Of a stretch of DNA of 64,000 nucleotides, positions 47,004 through 56,644 are shown piece after piece. Origin of the DNA: Archangium lipolyticum (GTDB taxonomy: Bacteria; Myxococcota; Myxococcia; Myxococcales; Myxococcaceae); NCBI RefSeq assembly GCF_024623785.1, contig NZ_JANKBZ010000016.1, forward strand, positions 124,001-188,000. Reading direction: 5' to 3'. The notes under the pieces were generated by a model. It was not told the origin of the DNA. It was given only the letters and a program-made list of their open reading frames with translations, and searched no databases. Position 1 is the first letter of the stretch. The number at the start of each line of letters is the position of its first letter. The translations under genes and the position numbers were made by a program.

Positions 47004-48971
47004 CTACTCGAGCGGGGCGCGGTGGGAGCAGCTCGCGCCGTCGCGGCACTCGGGGCCGTGGACGTGCGGCGAGGGGAGCACGAGGAGGGGAGCGCGCGCC
47101 TCGTGCTCGTGGGAGCAACCCGGGCCATGGACGTGGGCCTGGGGGAGCCGGATGAAGGAGCCGCGGGCCCCAGGGGCGGGGGGTGCATGGCCGTGGTCGT
47201 GCCCGCACGAGGGCCCGTGGACGTGCAGCTCCGAGAGCTTGTCGCCGGTGGGCGCGGCGCCCTCGCCTGAGTCCGTGCCGGGCAGCAGCTGGATGAGGAA
47301 GCCGCGCGCGCCCTGCCGCAGCAGCGAGGCGAGGAAGAGCGCGCCGAGCAGCACCAGCCCCACCCACTCCAGGAGGCCCTCATGGTCCGCGTGCGGCTCG
47401 TGGGCGAGCCCCGCCTGCGGGGGGAGCAGCGCGTTGAGCGCGAAGCCCAGGAAGATGGAGGTGAGGGCCACCACGGCGCCGAAGGCGAGGGTCACCTTGC
47501 GGCCATGGAGCCGGGCCATGACGGCGAAGGTGGTGACGTTGGTGGCGGGGCCGGTGATGAGGAAGGCGAGGGCGGCGCCGGAGGACAGGCCCTTGTGAAG
47601 CAGGACGGCCACGAGGGGCGTGGCCCCCGAGGCGCACACGAAGCTGGGCACGCCGAGCAGGGCGAAGAGGGGCACGTCCACGCCGGGAGGCAGGCGCGAG
47701 AGCCACTCGGCGGAGAGCAGCGGCTCCACGAGGGCGGCCATGCCCAGGCCGACGAGGATCCACGGGGCGGTGTGGTCCACCGACTCGACGAGCCCCTCGC
47801 GCAACCCCAGGGCGAGCCGCTGGCGCAGGGGGAGGGAGGGGGCCGGGGTGGAGGAGGCCGGGGAGGAGGAGTCGATGGGGGCGGGAAGGAGGCGGCTGAC
47901 GAGGACGCCGGAGAGCAGGGCGACGACGAAGGCGCCGCCGAGGCGGGCGAGGGTGAGGGGCCAGCCGATGAGGGGGACGGAGACGAGGAAGGCGCTCACG
48001 CCGATTTCGGGCGCGGCGACGAGGAAGGAGAGGGCGGCGGCGACGGGGACGCCCTTGCGGATGAGGCCGCGGTAGACGGGCAGGACGCCACAGGAGCAGA
48101 GGGCGAGGGGCAGGCCGACGATGGTGCCGCGCAGGGCCTGGGAGAGGGAGGAGCCGCGCTTGAGCCAGCCGAGGGAGGCCTCGCCGAGGAAGGCCTGGAA
48201 GAGGCCGGTGAGGACGTAGGCGGCGAGCAGGGCGGGGGCGGTTTCGAGGGAGAGGTGGAGGAAGGTGGTGCCCGCCCCGAGCTCCCCGGGCTGGGTGCCG
48301 AGCATGGGGTGGGCGCGGGAGATGAGGAGGAGCATCGCCACGGCGGCGAGGGCGCCGAGGCCGCTGGCGAGCCGCTGGGAGGGGGCCTCGAGGGGGGGGC
48401 CGGGGCGGCCGCCGCGGAAGAGGGCGGGGAGGAAGGCGCCGGCGGAGAAGGCCTGGAAGAGGGCGGCGGCGCGGAGGGAGTCGGGACCGAGCACCGAGTC
48501 CCCCCAGCCGAGGCCGGCGGCGCCGAGGAGGGCGACGGAGCCCAGCACGGCGGTGGCGCCGAGGGGGCCGGCGACGGGGCGGACGAGCCACCACAGTCCC
48601 ATGCCGAGGGGAAGCCGGTGGAGGACCACGGCGAGCAGGGCGAGCGGCTCACCGCCGGTGCCGTGGAGGGAGAGGGCGCGACCCTCGAGGGTGGCATGGA
48701 CCGCGAGCCCGGCGACGGCGAGCACCAGCCCGGCGATGGAGGGCAGGCGCCGTGCGAGCCCCAGGGCCAGGCCCAGCCCGAGGGTGGCGACGGCGAGGGC
48801 GCCCGGTCCGGCGAGGGAGAGACTGTGGGGGAGGATGTGGACCAGCACCATGCCGCCGAGGGCGACGAAGACGAGTCCCTCCAGGGCCGCGCTGGCCACC
48901 CTCCGGCCCTTCACCATCGCCTCCACCAGGGGAGCCAGCACCCACACCGCCAGACTGAGGGGAAGCGTCAT
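47004..48971 (-). CDS. Permease with ArsP_1 domain, ZIP-like N-terminus and His-rich tail
   Basis: 655 residues. About 14 hydrophobic segments. The N-terminal third (ALEGLVFVALGGMVLVHILP) has the look of a ZIP-like metal transporter. The middle and second half form the ArsP/DUF318 permease with the hallmark LALCSCGVLPVYRGLIRKGV and APEIGVSAFLVS. The cytoplasmic or periplasmic tail (about 590-655) has three His clusters of the form HVHGPxCxH. With the His-rich protein and the MerC-like protein it makes a metal export or allocation group. The N-terminal assignment is less certain. Confidence 0.8.
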   Translation of the reverse strand: MTLPLSLAVWVLAPLVEAMVKGRRVASAALEGLVFVALGGMVLVHILPHSLSLAGPGALAVATLGLGLALGLARRLPSIAGLVLAVAGLAVHATLEGRALSLHGTGGEPLALLAVVLHRLPLGMGLWWLVRPVAGPLGATAVLGSVALLGAAGLGWGDSVLGPDSLRAAALFQAFSAGAFLPALFRGGRPGPPLEAPSQRLASGLGALAAVAMLLLISRAHPMLGTQPGELGAGTTFLHLSLETAPALLAAYVLTGLFQAFLGEASLGWLKRGSSLSQALRGTIVGLPLALCSCGVLPVYRGLIRKGVPVAAALSFLVAAPEIGVSAFLVSVPLIGWPLTLARLGGAFVVALLSGVLVSRLLPAPIDSSSPASSTPAPSLPLRQRLALGLREGLVESVDHTAPWILVGLGMAALVEPLLSAEWLSRLPPGVDVPLFALLGVPSFVCASGATPLVAVLLHKGLSSGAALAFLITGPATNVTTFAVMARLHGRKVTLAFGAVVALTSIFLGFALNALLPPQAGLAHEPHADHEGLLEWVGLVLLGALFLASLLRQGARGFLIQLLPGTDSGEGAAPTGDKLSELHVHGPSCGHDHGHAPPAPGARGSFIRLPQAHVHGPGCSHEHEARAPLLVLPSPHVHGPECRDGASCSHRAPLE

Positions 48972-49059
48972 CGCGGTCTTCCTCGCGAATCAGGAGAGAA
49001 CCGAGAGAATAGCTTTTGTCGGGTTGTAGCTGCAACCGGGTGGCGGCGGGAGGGGAGCG

Positions 49060-49605
49060 TCAGTGAAGCTGGAGGGTGCGGACCATCTGGTCGACGACGT
49101 CCTTGTGGAGGGAGTAGTCGAGACCAGGGACGTCGAGGGTGCCGACGCGGACGAGGGCATTGGGGCCGGCGGAGACGGCGTAGACGTACTCGCGGGTGCC
49201 AGGGGGGAGGAAGGTGGACTCGTCGGTGGTGCGCAGCTCGAGGAGGACGGCGGGCTGACCGGCGAGGGTGACACGCTCCTGCTGGAGGACGTCGTAGCCG
49301 GGGCCGGTGTTGCCCTGGATGAATTCCTGGAGGGAGAGGGGCTCGCGCTTGACGGAGACGGCGAGGGGAGGCTCCTCGGTGCCGGGCTGAACGGTGAAGG
49401 GGGAGGGGTGGAAGAAGCGGCAGGGCTCGATCTGCCCGGGGGAGTTGGCGATCCACCCACTGGGGTAGGCGATGGAGTAATCGCTGGTGGGGTTGTCACA
49501 GCGGACGAAGCGGGAGCCAGGGGCGAGACTGGAGCGGGAGCATGCGGAGAGGGAGAGGGCGGCGAGGGGGAGGAGCCACCACGAGGAAGGGAGAGGGGTG
49601 CGCAT
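49060..49605 (-). CDS. Lipoprotein, PsbP/DcrB-like
   Basis: 181 residues from ATG 49605, AGGAG 7 nt upstream. Signal MRTPLPSSWWLLPLAALSLSAC with lipobox. The domain (about 35-181) carries NPTSDYSIAYPSGWI and the later AGQPAVLLELRTTDE typical of DcrB/PsbP-like folds. It diverges from the holin-X-like gene. Role unknown. Confidence 0.7.
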   Translation of the reverse strand: MRTPLPSSWWLLPLAALSLSACSRSSLAPGSRFVRCDNPTSDYSIAYPSGWIANSPGQIEPCRFFHPSPFTVQPGTEEPPLAVSVKREPLSLQEFIQGNTGPGYDVLQQERVTLAGQPAVLLELRTTDESTFLPPGTREYVYAVSAGPNALVRVGTLDVPGLDYSLHKDVVDQMVRTLQLH

Positions 49606-49804
49606 GAACATCTCCTGGGCCCGGAGGCCACACGAGGAGAAGGTCGGACGCGGTGTGGCGCGGGGAGGAAGAGAGTAGCGGAGGAGAGGGGGCGGACATG
49701 GCCCGAGTCGAGAGCTGGGGGGAGGAACGGGCGAGTAGCGCACACTGCGGGGAGGGGGAGGACGACCCTAGGGTGTGAGGTGGGGGAGGGGGCTGGAGAC
49801 GAGC

Positions 49805-50185
49805 ATGGAAGAGAGGAAGGAGCAGCAGGCGAGCGGGTCGATCCTGGCGGAGCTGCTGACGCAGGGGAGGAGGGTGGCGAGAGCAGGGGCGAGGAGGGCG
49901 GAGGAGGAGCTGAGGGAGAACGCGAGGGATGCGGCGAAGGGGAGCGCGCTCTTGGGGGCGAGTGCGTGGATGGGGATGACGGGATTGAGCGCGCTGGTAA
50001 TCGCGGTGGCGATGGCGATGCCGAGGAATCCAGTGAAGGGGGTGGTGTGTGCGGGGTTGGGGCTGTTGGGGGGTTCGGTGGCATTGGGCCTGCTGGGACT
50101 CAGAACACTTCCAGAGCAACCGCTGACCCAGACGAAGCAGGCGTTGAAGGAGGGAGCTGGGGTGCTGAAGGAGAACCTCACCTGA
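49805..50185 (+). CDS. Phage-holin-like (holin-X superfamily) small membrane protein
   Basis: 126 residues. An amphipathic, charged N-terminal helix (LTQGRRVARAGARRAEEELR) precedes two tightly spaced membrane helices (about 57-76 and 82-102), the plan of the Actinobacterial holin-X/DUF1469 family. Outside phages these proteins are small membrane organisers of unknown function. It is followed by REP-like copy 7 and then the respiratory operon. Confidence 0.7.
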   Translation: MEERKEQQASGSILAELLTQGRRVARAGARRAEEELRENARDAAKGSALLGASAWMGMTGLSALVIAVAMAMPRNPVKGVVCAGLGLLGGSVALGLLGLRTLPEQPLTQTKQALKEGAGVLKENLT

Positions 50186-50193
50186 GCATCAAC

Positions 50194-50227
50194 CCCTCTC
50201 CCTCTGGGAGAGGGACGGGGTGAGGGT
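50194..50227 (+). repeat. REP-like hairpin repeat, copy 7
   Basis: CCCTCTCCC-TCT-GGGAGAGGG plus ACGGGGTGAGGGT. A single unit, but the following bases (GAGTTGGATCCGCGAG) match the spacer of the inverted dyad at 22903-23001, so this is half a dyad. It lies 8 bp after the holin-like stop. Confidence 0.8.
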
Positions 50228-50411
50228 ATAGGGGAGACCCGAGTTGGATCCGCGAGACCGTTGCCGTGGACGGAGAGCGATTCCAGACAGTTCGAGAGGA
50301 ATCAGGTTCACAACTGAAAGCCCACGAAACGCGGTAATTGTGGCCCCCCCAAGTGCTCTCTAGGGTCGAGAGTCCTCGGAGCCGCGAGAGAGCGCGGAGC
50401 GCGAGGGCTCT

Positions 50412-51059
50412 ATGGCGTGGATCTTCACACCTCGCGCGAACACGGTGGCCCGGGTGGTCGCGGCGGGGCTGCTGAGCACCCCGGTGCTTGGGGTGTTCGG
50501 GGTGTGGCTGTACGCGAGGAGCCCGCTGGCGCAGAACATGAGGCAGCCGGTGGGGCAGCCGGTGCAGTTCGATCACCGGCACCATGCGGGGGACGAGGCG
50601 ATCGACTGCCGCTACTGCCACGGGACGGTGGAGGTCTCGTCGAGTGCGGGGTACCCGTCGGTGTCGACGTGCCTCAACTGCCACGCGCAGATCTGGAACC
50701 AGAGTCCGCTGCTGGAGCCCGTGCGTCAGGCCTACTTCGCGGACCAGCCGATTCCGTGGCGTCGAGTGCACGACCTGCCGGACTTCACGTACTTCAACCA
50801 CGCGATCCACGTGAACAAGGGGATCGGGTGCGTGACCTGCCATGGGCGTGTGGACCTGATGCCATCGATCGAGCAGGTGCAGCCGTTGTCGATGGGGTGG
50901 TGCCTGGAGTGCCACCGGAACCCGGGGCCGCACTTGCGGCCACTGGAGACCATCACCTCGATGCGCTGGGAGCGCGGAGAGGGAGACCCATCGGCGGAGG
51001 AGCTGGCGCGCCGCTACGACGTGAACCCGAGAACGAACTGCACGACATGCCACCGCTGA
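50412..51059 (+). CDS. actA: Alternative complex III subunit ActA, pentahaem cytochrome c
   Basis: 215 residues. An N-terminal membrane anchor (ARVVAAGLLSTPVLGVFGVW) is followed by five CxxCH haem sites: CRYCH, CLNCH, CVTCH, CLECH and CTTCH. ActA is the electron-transfer subunit of alternative complex III, a quinol oxidoreductase that replaces the bc1 complex. It heads a tightly packed operon; actB starts inside its last 13 bases. The long 5' region (50228-50411) should hold the operon promoter. Confidence 0.95.
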   Translation: MAWIFTPRANTVARVVAAGLLSTPVLGVFGVWLYARSPLAQNMRQPVGQPVQFDHRHHAGDEAIDCRYCHGTVEVSSSAGYPSVSTCLNCHAQIWNQSPLLEPVRQAYFADQPIPWRRVHDLPDFTYFNHAIHVNKGIGCVTCHGRVDLMPSIEQVQPLSMGWCLECHRNPGPHLRPLETITSMRWERGEGDPSAEELARRYDVNPRTNCTTCHR

Positions 51060-54000
51060 CCGACCGCTACCCACTGCCGGTGCTTCAGGAGCCGCCGCAG
51101 GCGGGGGGAGACGAGCGCCCGCGAGCGTGGCGCAGCCTGGAGGAGTGGAGGAACGCACCGGAGCTGGAGCAGGCGGCGGCGCGAGAATTCCCACCGGGAG
51201 CGGCCGAGCCCCCGAGAGGCCTGGCGAGGAGGAGCTTCCTGCGGCTGGCGGGGACGACGTTGGCGTTGGCGGGGCTGGCGGCGTGCAAGAAGCCGGCGGA
51301 GAAGGTGATGCCGTACACGCACCAGCCGCCGGACGTGAAGCCGGGGATACCGAACGCATACGCGACGGCGTGGACGGTGGACGGCTACGGGGTGGGGCTG
51401 GTGGTGACGAGCTGGGAGGGGAGGCCGACGAAGGTGGAGGGGAACCCGGACCATGCGGCGAGCCTGGGGGCGACGAACCACGTGGCGCAGGCGCTGCTGG
51501 TGGACCTCTACGACACGACGAGGGTGAAGGGGGTGAAGCACGGGGGCGGCTCGCGGTCCTTCAAGGACTACCTCGAGGCGCAGGTGGAGCGGGCCCGAGG
51601 GCTGGAGACGAACGGAGGCGAGGGGCTGTGGCTGCTGTTGGAACCCTCCACGTCACCGGCGAGGCGCGAGCTGCTCGAGCGGATCCGCCAGCGCTACCCG
51701 AGGGCGAGGGTGGAGACCTACGACGCACTCTCCCGGGACAACGTGCACGAGGGGGCGAGGCTCGCGTTTGGCCGGCCGCTGGAGACGCGGGTGCGGTACG
51801 ACGAGGCGCGGGTGGTGCTGTCGCTGGACGCGGACTTCCTGGCACGGGGCCCGTTCTCGGTACGAGAGGCACGAGAGTGGGCCGAGTCGCGAGCGCCGGA
51901 GCGCGAGCGGATGAGCCGGCTGTACGTGGTGGAGTCCCAGCACAGCGTGACGGGGATGAACGCGGACCACCGGGTGAGGATGAAGCCCTCGGAGGTGGAG
52001 CGCTTCGCGCTGGCGGTGCTGGGCGAGCTGGCACGGACCCACAAGTTGCCCACACTGGAGCGCTTCGGGGAGTTGGAGCCCGGCTGGCCGGAGAAGGCGC
52101 GAGAGGTGCGAGCGGTGGCGGCGGACCTGGCGCGAACCAGGGAGCGCGCGGTGGTGGTGGCGGGAGAGAGACAACCGCCGAGGGTGCACGCGGTGGCGCA
52201 CCTGCTCAACGCGGCGCTGGGGAGCCAGGGTCACATCATCACACTGCACGAACCCGCGGTGGACGGGGTGCGGAGCGGACCCCAGGTCCTGCGCGAGCTG
52301 GCGGAGGCGGCGAGCGCGGGGCGAGTGGACACGGTGGTGGTGACGGCGTTCGACCCGGCCTACACGGCGCCGGTGGGAGTGACACTGGGGGCGGCGCTGA
52401 GCGCGGTGCCGAACGCGGTGTACCTGGCGTACCGGGAGGACGAGACGGCGAGGAAGTGCGCGTGGGTGCTCCCGGCGGCGCACGTGATGGAGAGCTGGGG
52501 TGACGCGAGGTCACTCGATGGAACGACGAGCATCATCCAGCCGCTCATCCAACCGCTCTACGGAGGGCTGACGGAGCTGGACGTGCTCTCGCCATTCGCG
52601 GGAGTGGCGGATCAAACGGCATACCAGTGGGTGAAGGCCCACCACGCGAGACAGCGGGGCGGAGCGGGCCCGGTGTTCGACGACACCTGGGACCAGTGGC
52701 TGGCGGTGGGAACGATTCCAGACACGGCGCGGCCTGGAGTGACGGCCACGGTGGACGCGGGAGCGGTGGAGGCGAGCGTCCGGGCCTTCACGAGCAGACC
52801 TTCACAGGGGCTCGAGCTCAACCTGCTGCCCGGCTACAAGGTGCGGGACGGACGCTACTTCCACAACGCATGGCTGCAGGAGATGCCGGACCCGCTGACG
52901 ATGTTGGCGTGGGGGAACGCGGCGCTCATGAGCCCGCGAACGGCCGAGCGCCTGGGGCTGGAGCCAGGAGACAAAGCCAGACTGACGTTGCGAGGCCGCT
53001 GGGTGGAGGCACCGGTGTACGTGCTGCCTGGGCACGCGGACGACACGGTGTCGCTGGAGCTTGGCTGGGGGCGGGAGTGGCTCGATGACAGCATCGAGAA
53101 GCCGGGGACGCTGGGGGTGAACGCGTACCTGCTGAGACACGCGGACGCACCGTGGTTCGCGGACGGGCTCCAGGTGGAGAAGGTGGAGGGCAAGGGGCGC
53201 TACGCGACGTCACAGGACCACTGGTCGATGCACGGGCGGGAGATCGCCATCCAGGACAGGCTGGAGGACTTCGAGAAGAAGAAGGCGCACTACCTCGGGC
53301 ACCTGAAGGGGGACGTGGAGAAGCTGTACGACCCGTTCAAGTACGGGGAGCCCTACCAGTGGGCGATGGCGGTGGACCTGAACCGTTGCATCGGGTGTGG
53401 GGCGTGCGTGGTGGCGTGCCAGGCGGAGAACAACATCCCGGTGGTGGGGCGCGAGCAGGTGGAGCGCGGGAGGGAGATGCACTGGCTGAGGGTGGACCGG
53501 TACTTCGAGGGCCCGCCGGAGCAGCCCCAGGCGATTCCGCAGCCGATGATGTGCCAGCACTGCGAGGCGGCGCCGTGCGAGTACGTGTGCCCGGTGAACG
53601 CGACGGTCCACTCGGACGAGGGCCTGAACGAGATGATCTACAACCGCTGCGTGGGCACGCGGTACTGCAGCAACAACTGCCCGTACAAGGTCCGGCGGTT
53701 CAACTACCTCGACTACAACCCGAGGGTGGACGAGCTGGAGAAGCTGCGCATGAACCCGGACGTCACGGTGAGGATGCGCGGGGTGATGGAGAAGTGCACG
53801 TACTGCGTGCAACGGATTGAACGGGCCCGGATCGATGCGCGCAAGGCGCGCAAGCCCATCGACACGAAGTCACTCGAATCCGCGTGCGCGCAGGCGTGCC
53901 CGACGGAGGCGATTGTCTTCGGCTCGCTGCACGAGGAGGACGCGGAGGTCTCGAGACGGCACCGGGACGTGAGGCACTACGCGGTGCTGCACGAGCTGGG

Positions 54001-54067
54001 GACGAGGCCGCGCACGGCGTACCTGGCGCGCATCAAGAACCCGAACCCGGAGCTCGAGCATGGCTGA
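51047..54067 (+). CDS. actB: Alternative complex III subunit ActB, iron-sulfur protein
   Basis: 1006 residues from ATG 51047, overlapping actA by 13 bp; the same frame is open upstream through actA but that part is not coding. A twin-arginine signal ([20 protein letters not shown]) ends in a lipobox. A molybdopterin-oxidoreductase-like region without cofactor occupies about 90-760. A ferredoxin-like region (about 780-955) has [39 protein letters not shown] and CTYCVQR...CAQACPTE, giving three 4Fe-4S and one 3Fe-4S cluster as in the family. It faces the periplasm. Confidence 0.95.
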   Translation: MPPLTDRYPLPVLQEPPQAGGDERPRAWRSLEEWRNAPELEQAAAREFPPGAAEPPRGLARRSFLRLAGTTLALAGLAACKKPAEKVMPYTHQPPDVKPGIPNAYATAWTVDGYGVGLVVTSWEGRPTKVEGNPDHAASLGATNHVAQALLVDLYDTTRVKGVKHGGGSRSFKDYLEAQVERARGLETNGGEGLWLLLEPSTSPARRELLERIRQRYPRARVETYDALSRDNVHEGARLAFGRPLETRVRYDEARVVLSLDADFLARGPFSVREAREWAESRAPERERMSRLYVVESQHSVTGMNADHRVRMKPSEVERFALAVLGELARTHKLPTLERFGELEPGWPEKAREVRAVAADLARTRERAVVVAGERQPPRVHAVAHLLNAALGSQGHIITLHEPAVDGVRSGPQVLRELAEAASAGRVDTVVVTAFDPAYTAPVGVTLGAALSAVPNAVYLAYREDETARKCAWVLPAAHVMESWGDARSLDGTTSIIQPLIQPLYGGLTELDVLSPFAGVADQTAYQWVKAHHARQRGGAGPVFDDTWDQWLAVGTIPDTARPGVTATVDAGAVEASVRAFTSRPSQGLELNLLPGYKVRDGRYFHNAWLQEMPDPLTMLAWGNAALMSPRTAERLGLEPGDKARLTLRGRWVEAPVYVLPGHADDTVSLELGWGREWLDDSIEKPGTLGVNAYLLRHADAPWFADGLQVEKVEGKGRYATSQDHWSMHGREIAIQDRLEDFEKKKAHYLGHLKGDVEKLYDPFKYGEPYQWAMAVDLNRCIGCGACVVACQAENNIPVVGREQVERGREMHWLRVDRYFEGPPEQPQAIPQPMMCQHCEAAPCEYVCPVNATVHSDEGLNEMIYNRCVGTRYCSNNCPYKVRRFNYLDYNPRVDELEKLRMNPDVTVRMRGVMEKCTYCVQRIERARIDARKARKPIDTKSLESACAQACPTEAIVFGSLHEEDAEVSRRHRDVRHYAVLHELGTRPRTAYLARIKNPNPELEHG

Positions 54068-55493
54068 GCAGGCTTCGGAGACGCCGACGAAGGACCCACT
54101 GGAGCCCGTGCCGCTCATCGAGGGGGCGCAGAGCGCGGAGAGCCTCACGGCCTCACTGCTGAGGCCCATCGAGCGCAAGCCGGGACTCATCTTCTGGGCG
54201 CTGCTGCTCCTCACTCTGGGAGGAACGGGACTCTTCCTGCTGGCCGTCACGGTGACGCTGGTGAGGGGGATCGGGGCATGGGGCAACAACATCCCGGTGG
54301 CGTGGGCGTTCGGGATCATCGACTTCGTGTGGTGGATTGGCTTTGGCCACGCGGGAACACTCATCTCGGCGATCCTGGTGTTGTTCCAGCAGAAGTGGCG
54401 GGCGTCGGTGAACCGGTTCGCCGAGGCGATGACGCTCTTCGCGGTGATACAGGCGGCGCTGTTCCCGGCGCTGCACATGGGGAGACCGTGGGTGGCGTAC
54501 TGGCTGGTGCCGTACCCGAACACGATGCGCATCTGGCCGAACTTCCGCAGCTCGCTGCCGTGGGACATGGTGGCCATCACCACGTACTTCACGGTGTCGC
54601 TGCTGTTCTGGTACCTGGGGCTGCTGCCGGACCTGGCGGCGGCGCGCGACCGTGCCACCACGCCGAGGAGACAGTTCTGGTACGGGGTGTTCTCGCTGGG
54701 GTGGACGGGCTCGGCGAGACACTGGCACCACTGGCGGGCGGGGTACCTGCTGCTGGCGGGGCTGGCGACGCCGCTGGTGCTCAGCGTGCACACCATCGTG
54801 AGCTTCGACTTCGCCATTGCGCAGGTGCCGGGGTGGCACTCGACCATCTTCCCGCCGTACTTCGTGGCGGGAGCCATCTTCTCGGGCCTGGCGCTGGTGC
54901 TGACGCTGCTGCTGCCGGTGCGAGGCTCACTGGGACTGAACCACGTGATTACGGACAGGCACGTGGACATCCTGTGCAAGCTGCTGCTGGTGACGGGGAT
55001 GATGGTGTCCTACGGCTACCTGCAGGAGCACTTCTTCGCCTGGTACAGCGGGGACGAGTACGAGATGGCGTCGTACGCGGACAAACGCACGGGCACATGG
55101 GCGTGGCTGTTCTGGTTCCAGATGTTCTCGAACGTGCTGTTGCCGCACGTGTTCTGGTTCGAGAAGGCACGGAAGAACCTGGTGGTGGTGTGGTTCGCGG
55201 CGCTGGCGGTGGACGTGGGCATGTGGGTGGAGCGCTTCACGATCATCGTGCCGTCGCTGGCGCACGACTTCCTGCCGAGGAGCTGGGAGGGGTACTCGCC
55301 CACGTGGGTGGACCTGAGCCTGCTGGGCGGTTCCATGTGCTTCTTCGGGCTGTTGTTCCTGCTGTTCCTGAAATTCATCCCCTCGGTGTCCATCACGGAG
55401 GTGAAGGAGCTGCACCACGAGCTGAAGGAGGAGCTGGCGGCGAAGGAGGAGCGGGAGCGCACGGAGAGCCCCCTGAGGGAGAAGGAGGCCTGA
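54060..55493 (+). CDS. actC: Alternative complex III subunit ActC (NrfD-like)
   Basis: 477 residues, starting 8 bp before the actB stop. About ten membrane helices of the NrfD/PsrC type, with [20 protein letters not shown] as the family core around the quinol site and [17 protein letters not shown] near the end. It is the main quinol-binding subunit. The C-terminal tail is charged and cytoplasmic. Confidence 0.95.
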   Translation: MAEQASETPTKDPLEPVPLIEGAQSAESLTASLLRPIERKPGLIFWALLLLTLGGTGLFLLAVTVTLVRGIGAWGNNIPVAWAFGIIDFVWWIGFGHAGTLISAILVLFQQKWRASVNRFAEAMTLFAVIQAALFPALHMGRPWVAYWLVPYPNTMRIWPNFRSSLPWDMVAITTYFTVSLLFWYLGLLPDLAAARDRATTPRRQFWYGVFSLGWTGSARHWHHWRAGYLLLAGLATPLVLSVHTIVSFDFAIAQVPGWHSTIFPPYFVAGAIFSGLALVLTLLLPVRGSLGLNHVITDRHVDILCKLLLVTGMMVSYGYLQEHFFAWYSGDEYEMASYADKRTGTWAWLFWFQMFSNVLLPHVFWFEKARKNLVVVWFAALAVDVGMWVERFTIIVPSLAHDFLPRSWEGYSPTWVDLSLLGGSMCFFGLLFLLFLKFIPSVSITEVKELHHELKEELAAKEERERTESPLREKEA

Positions 55494-55496
55494 GAG

Positions 55497-56030
55497 ATGC
55501 GCTACTGGGTGGTGGGAGAGTTCGGCTCGGGGGCCGAGGCGAAGAAGGCGCTCGGGAGGCTGCGCGAGCTGGGGCACGCGCGGGAGAAGCTGGATGCCTT
55601 CACGCCCTACCCGGTGGAGGGAATGGACGAGGTGTTGGGGCTGAAGCCCTCGCCCATCCGGGGCTTCGCGTTCGTGGCGGGGCTGAGCGGGGCGGCGCTG
55701 GGGTACGCGGTGCAGTGGTGGACGAACGCGGTGGACTGGCCGCTCAACGTGGGAAACCGCCCGTTGAACGCGGGGCCGGCGTTCATTCCCATCACGTTCG
55801 AGACGATGGTGCTGTTCGCGGCGCTGACCATCTTCTTCGGGCTGATGTGGCTGTTCCGCTTCCCGAGGCCGCACCATCCGCTCTTCGAGCTGGAGACCTT
55901 CCGGACGGCGTCCACGGGAGGCTTCTGGGTGAGCGTGACGACGGAGCGGCGGGAGGAGACGGAGGCGCTGCTGAGCGCCCTGCGTGAGCTGAAGGCGCGA
56001 AACACCTCGGTGGTGGAGGAGGCGCAATGA
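55497..56030 (+). CDS. actD: Alternative complex III subunit ActD (DUF3341)
   Basis: 177 residues, beginning 3 bp after actC. A short cytoplasmic domain (YWVVGEFGSGAEAKKALGRL) leads to two membrane helices (about 58-78 and 102-122) and FPRPHHPLFELE, which is characteristic. DUF3341 proteins are structural subunits of the complex. actE starts inside its stop codon. Confidence 0.93.
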   Translation: MRYWVVGEFGSGAEAKKALGRLRELGHAREKLDAFTPYPVEGMDEVLGLKPSPIRGFAFVAGLSGAALGYAVQWWTNAVDWPLNVGNRPLNAGPAFIPITFETMVLFAALTIFFGLMWLFRFPRPHHPLFELETFRTASTGGFWVSVTTERREETEALLSALRELKARNTSVVEEAQ

Positions 56031-56644
56031 AGCGACTCCTCCTGACGGTGACGGTGACGGTGACGGTGACGGTGACGGTGACGCAGCTGCTGTCCGGCTG
56101 CTCGGTGGACTGGCAGGGCTGGGCGGGGATGAAGGATCAACCCAAGGCGCTGCCGTACCGGGAGAGCGAGTTCTTCGCGGACGACCGTGCGATGCGCCAG
56201 CCGCCGGCGGGGACGGTGCCGAGGGACAGGAGGGGGAAGGACCGGTTCTTCCTGCTGGGGAAGGACGGGCCGGATGGCGGCTTCGTGGAGGGCAATCCGC
56301 TGACGCTGACGCGGGAGGTGGTGGAGAGCGGAGGGGAGTCGTTCGAGGTCTACTGCGCGGTGTGCCACGGCATCCTGGGGGACGGGAGGGCGCAGGTAGC
56401 GCGGAACATGGGGCTGAGACAGCCGCCGTCGCTGCTGGACCTGCCGCCACATCCGGACGGCTACTACTACGAGGTGATCAGCCGGGGGTTCGGGCTGATG
56501 CCGGGGTACGAGGACAAGCTGACGCCGGAGCAGCGCTGGGCGGTGGTGGCGTACGTGAGGGCGCTGCAGGGGAGCCAGAGGGCGAGGCTGGAGGACGTGC
56601 CGCCCGAGGCGAGACCCTTGCTGTTGAAGGAGGGGACGCCGTGA
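56027..56644 (+). CDS. actE: Alternative complex III subunit ActE, monohaem cytochrome c lipoprotein
   Basis: 205 residues. The lipoprotein signal is unusual: MKRLLLTVTVTVTVTVTVTQ, then LLSGC. A hexanucleotide tandem repeat encodes the Thr-Val run. The mature part has one haem site, YCAVCHG (about residue 110), and the late Met ligand in GFGLMPGYEDKL. It overlaps actD and actF by 4 bp each. Confidence 0.93.
   Translation: MKRLLLTVTVTVTVTVTVTQLLSGCSVDWQGWAGMKDQPKALPYRESEFFADDRAMRQPPAGTVPRDRRGKDRFFLLGKDGPDGGFVEGNPLTLTREVVESGGESFEVYCAVCHGILGDGRAQVARNMGLRQPPSLLDLPPHPDGYYYEVISRGFGLMPGYEDKLTPEQRWAVVAYVRALQGSQRARLEDVPPEARPLLLKEGTP
56044..56083 (+). repeat. Hexanucleotide tandem repeat in the actE signal sequence
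   Basis: GACGGT repeated six full times (56044-56079) plus a partial unit. Units are in frame and encode Thr-Val pairs within the signal peptide, so slippage would change its hydrophobic length by two residues per unit without a frameshift. Confidence 0.9.

Noticed and set aside
50417-51046. N-terminal extension of ActB
   Set aside because: It lies in another frame of actA, is Gly/Ala/Arg-rich and precedes the proper twin-arginine signal.
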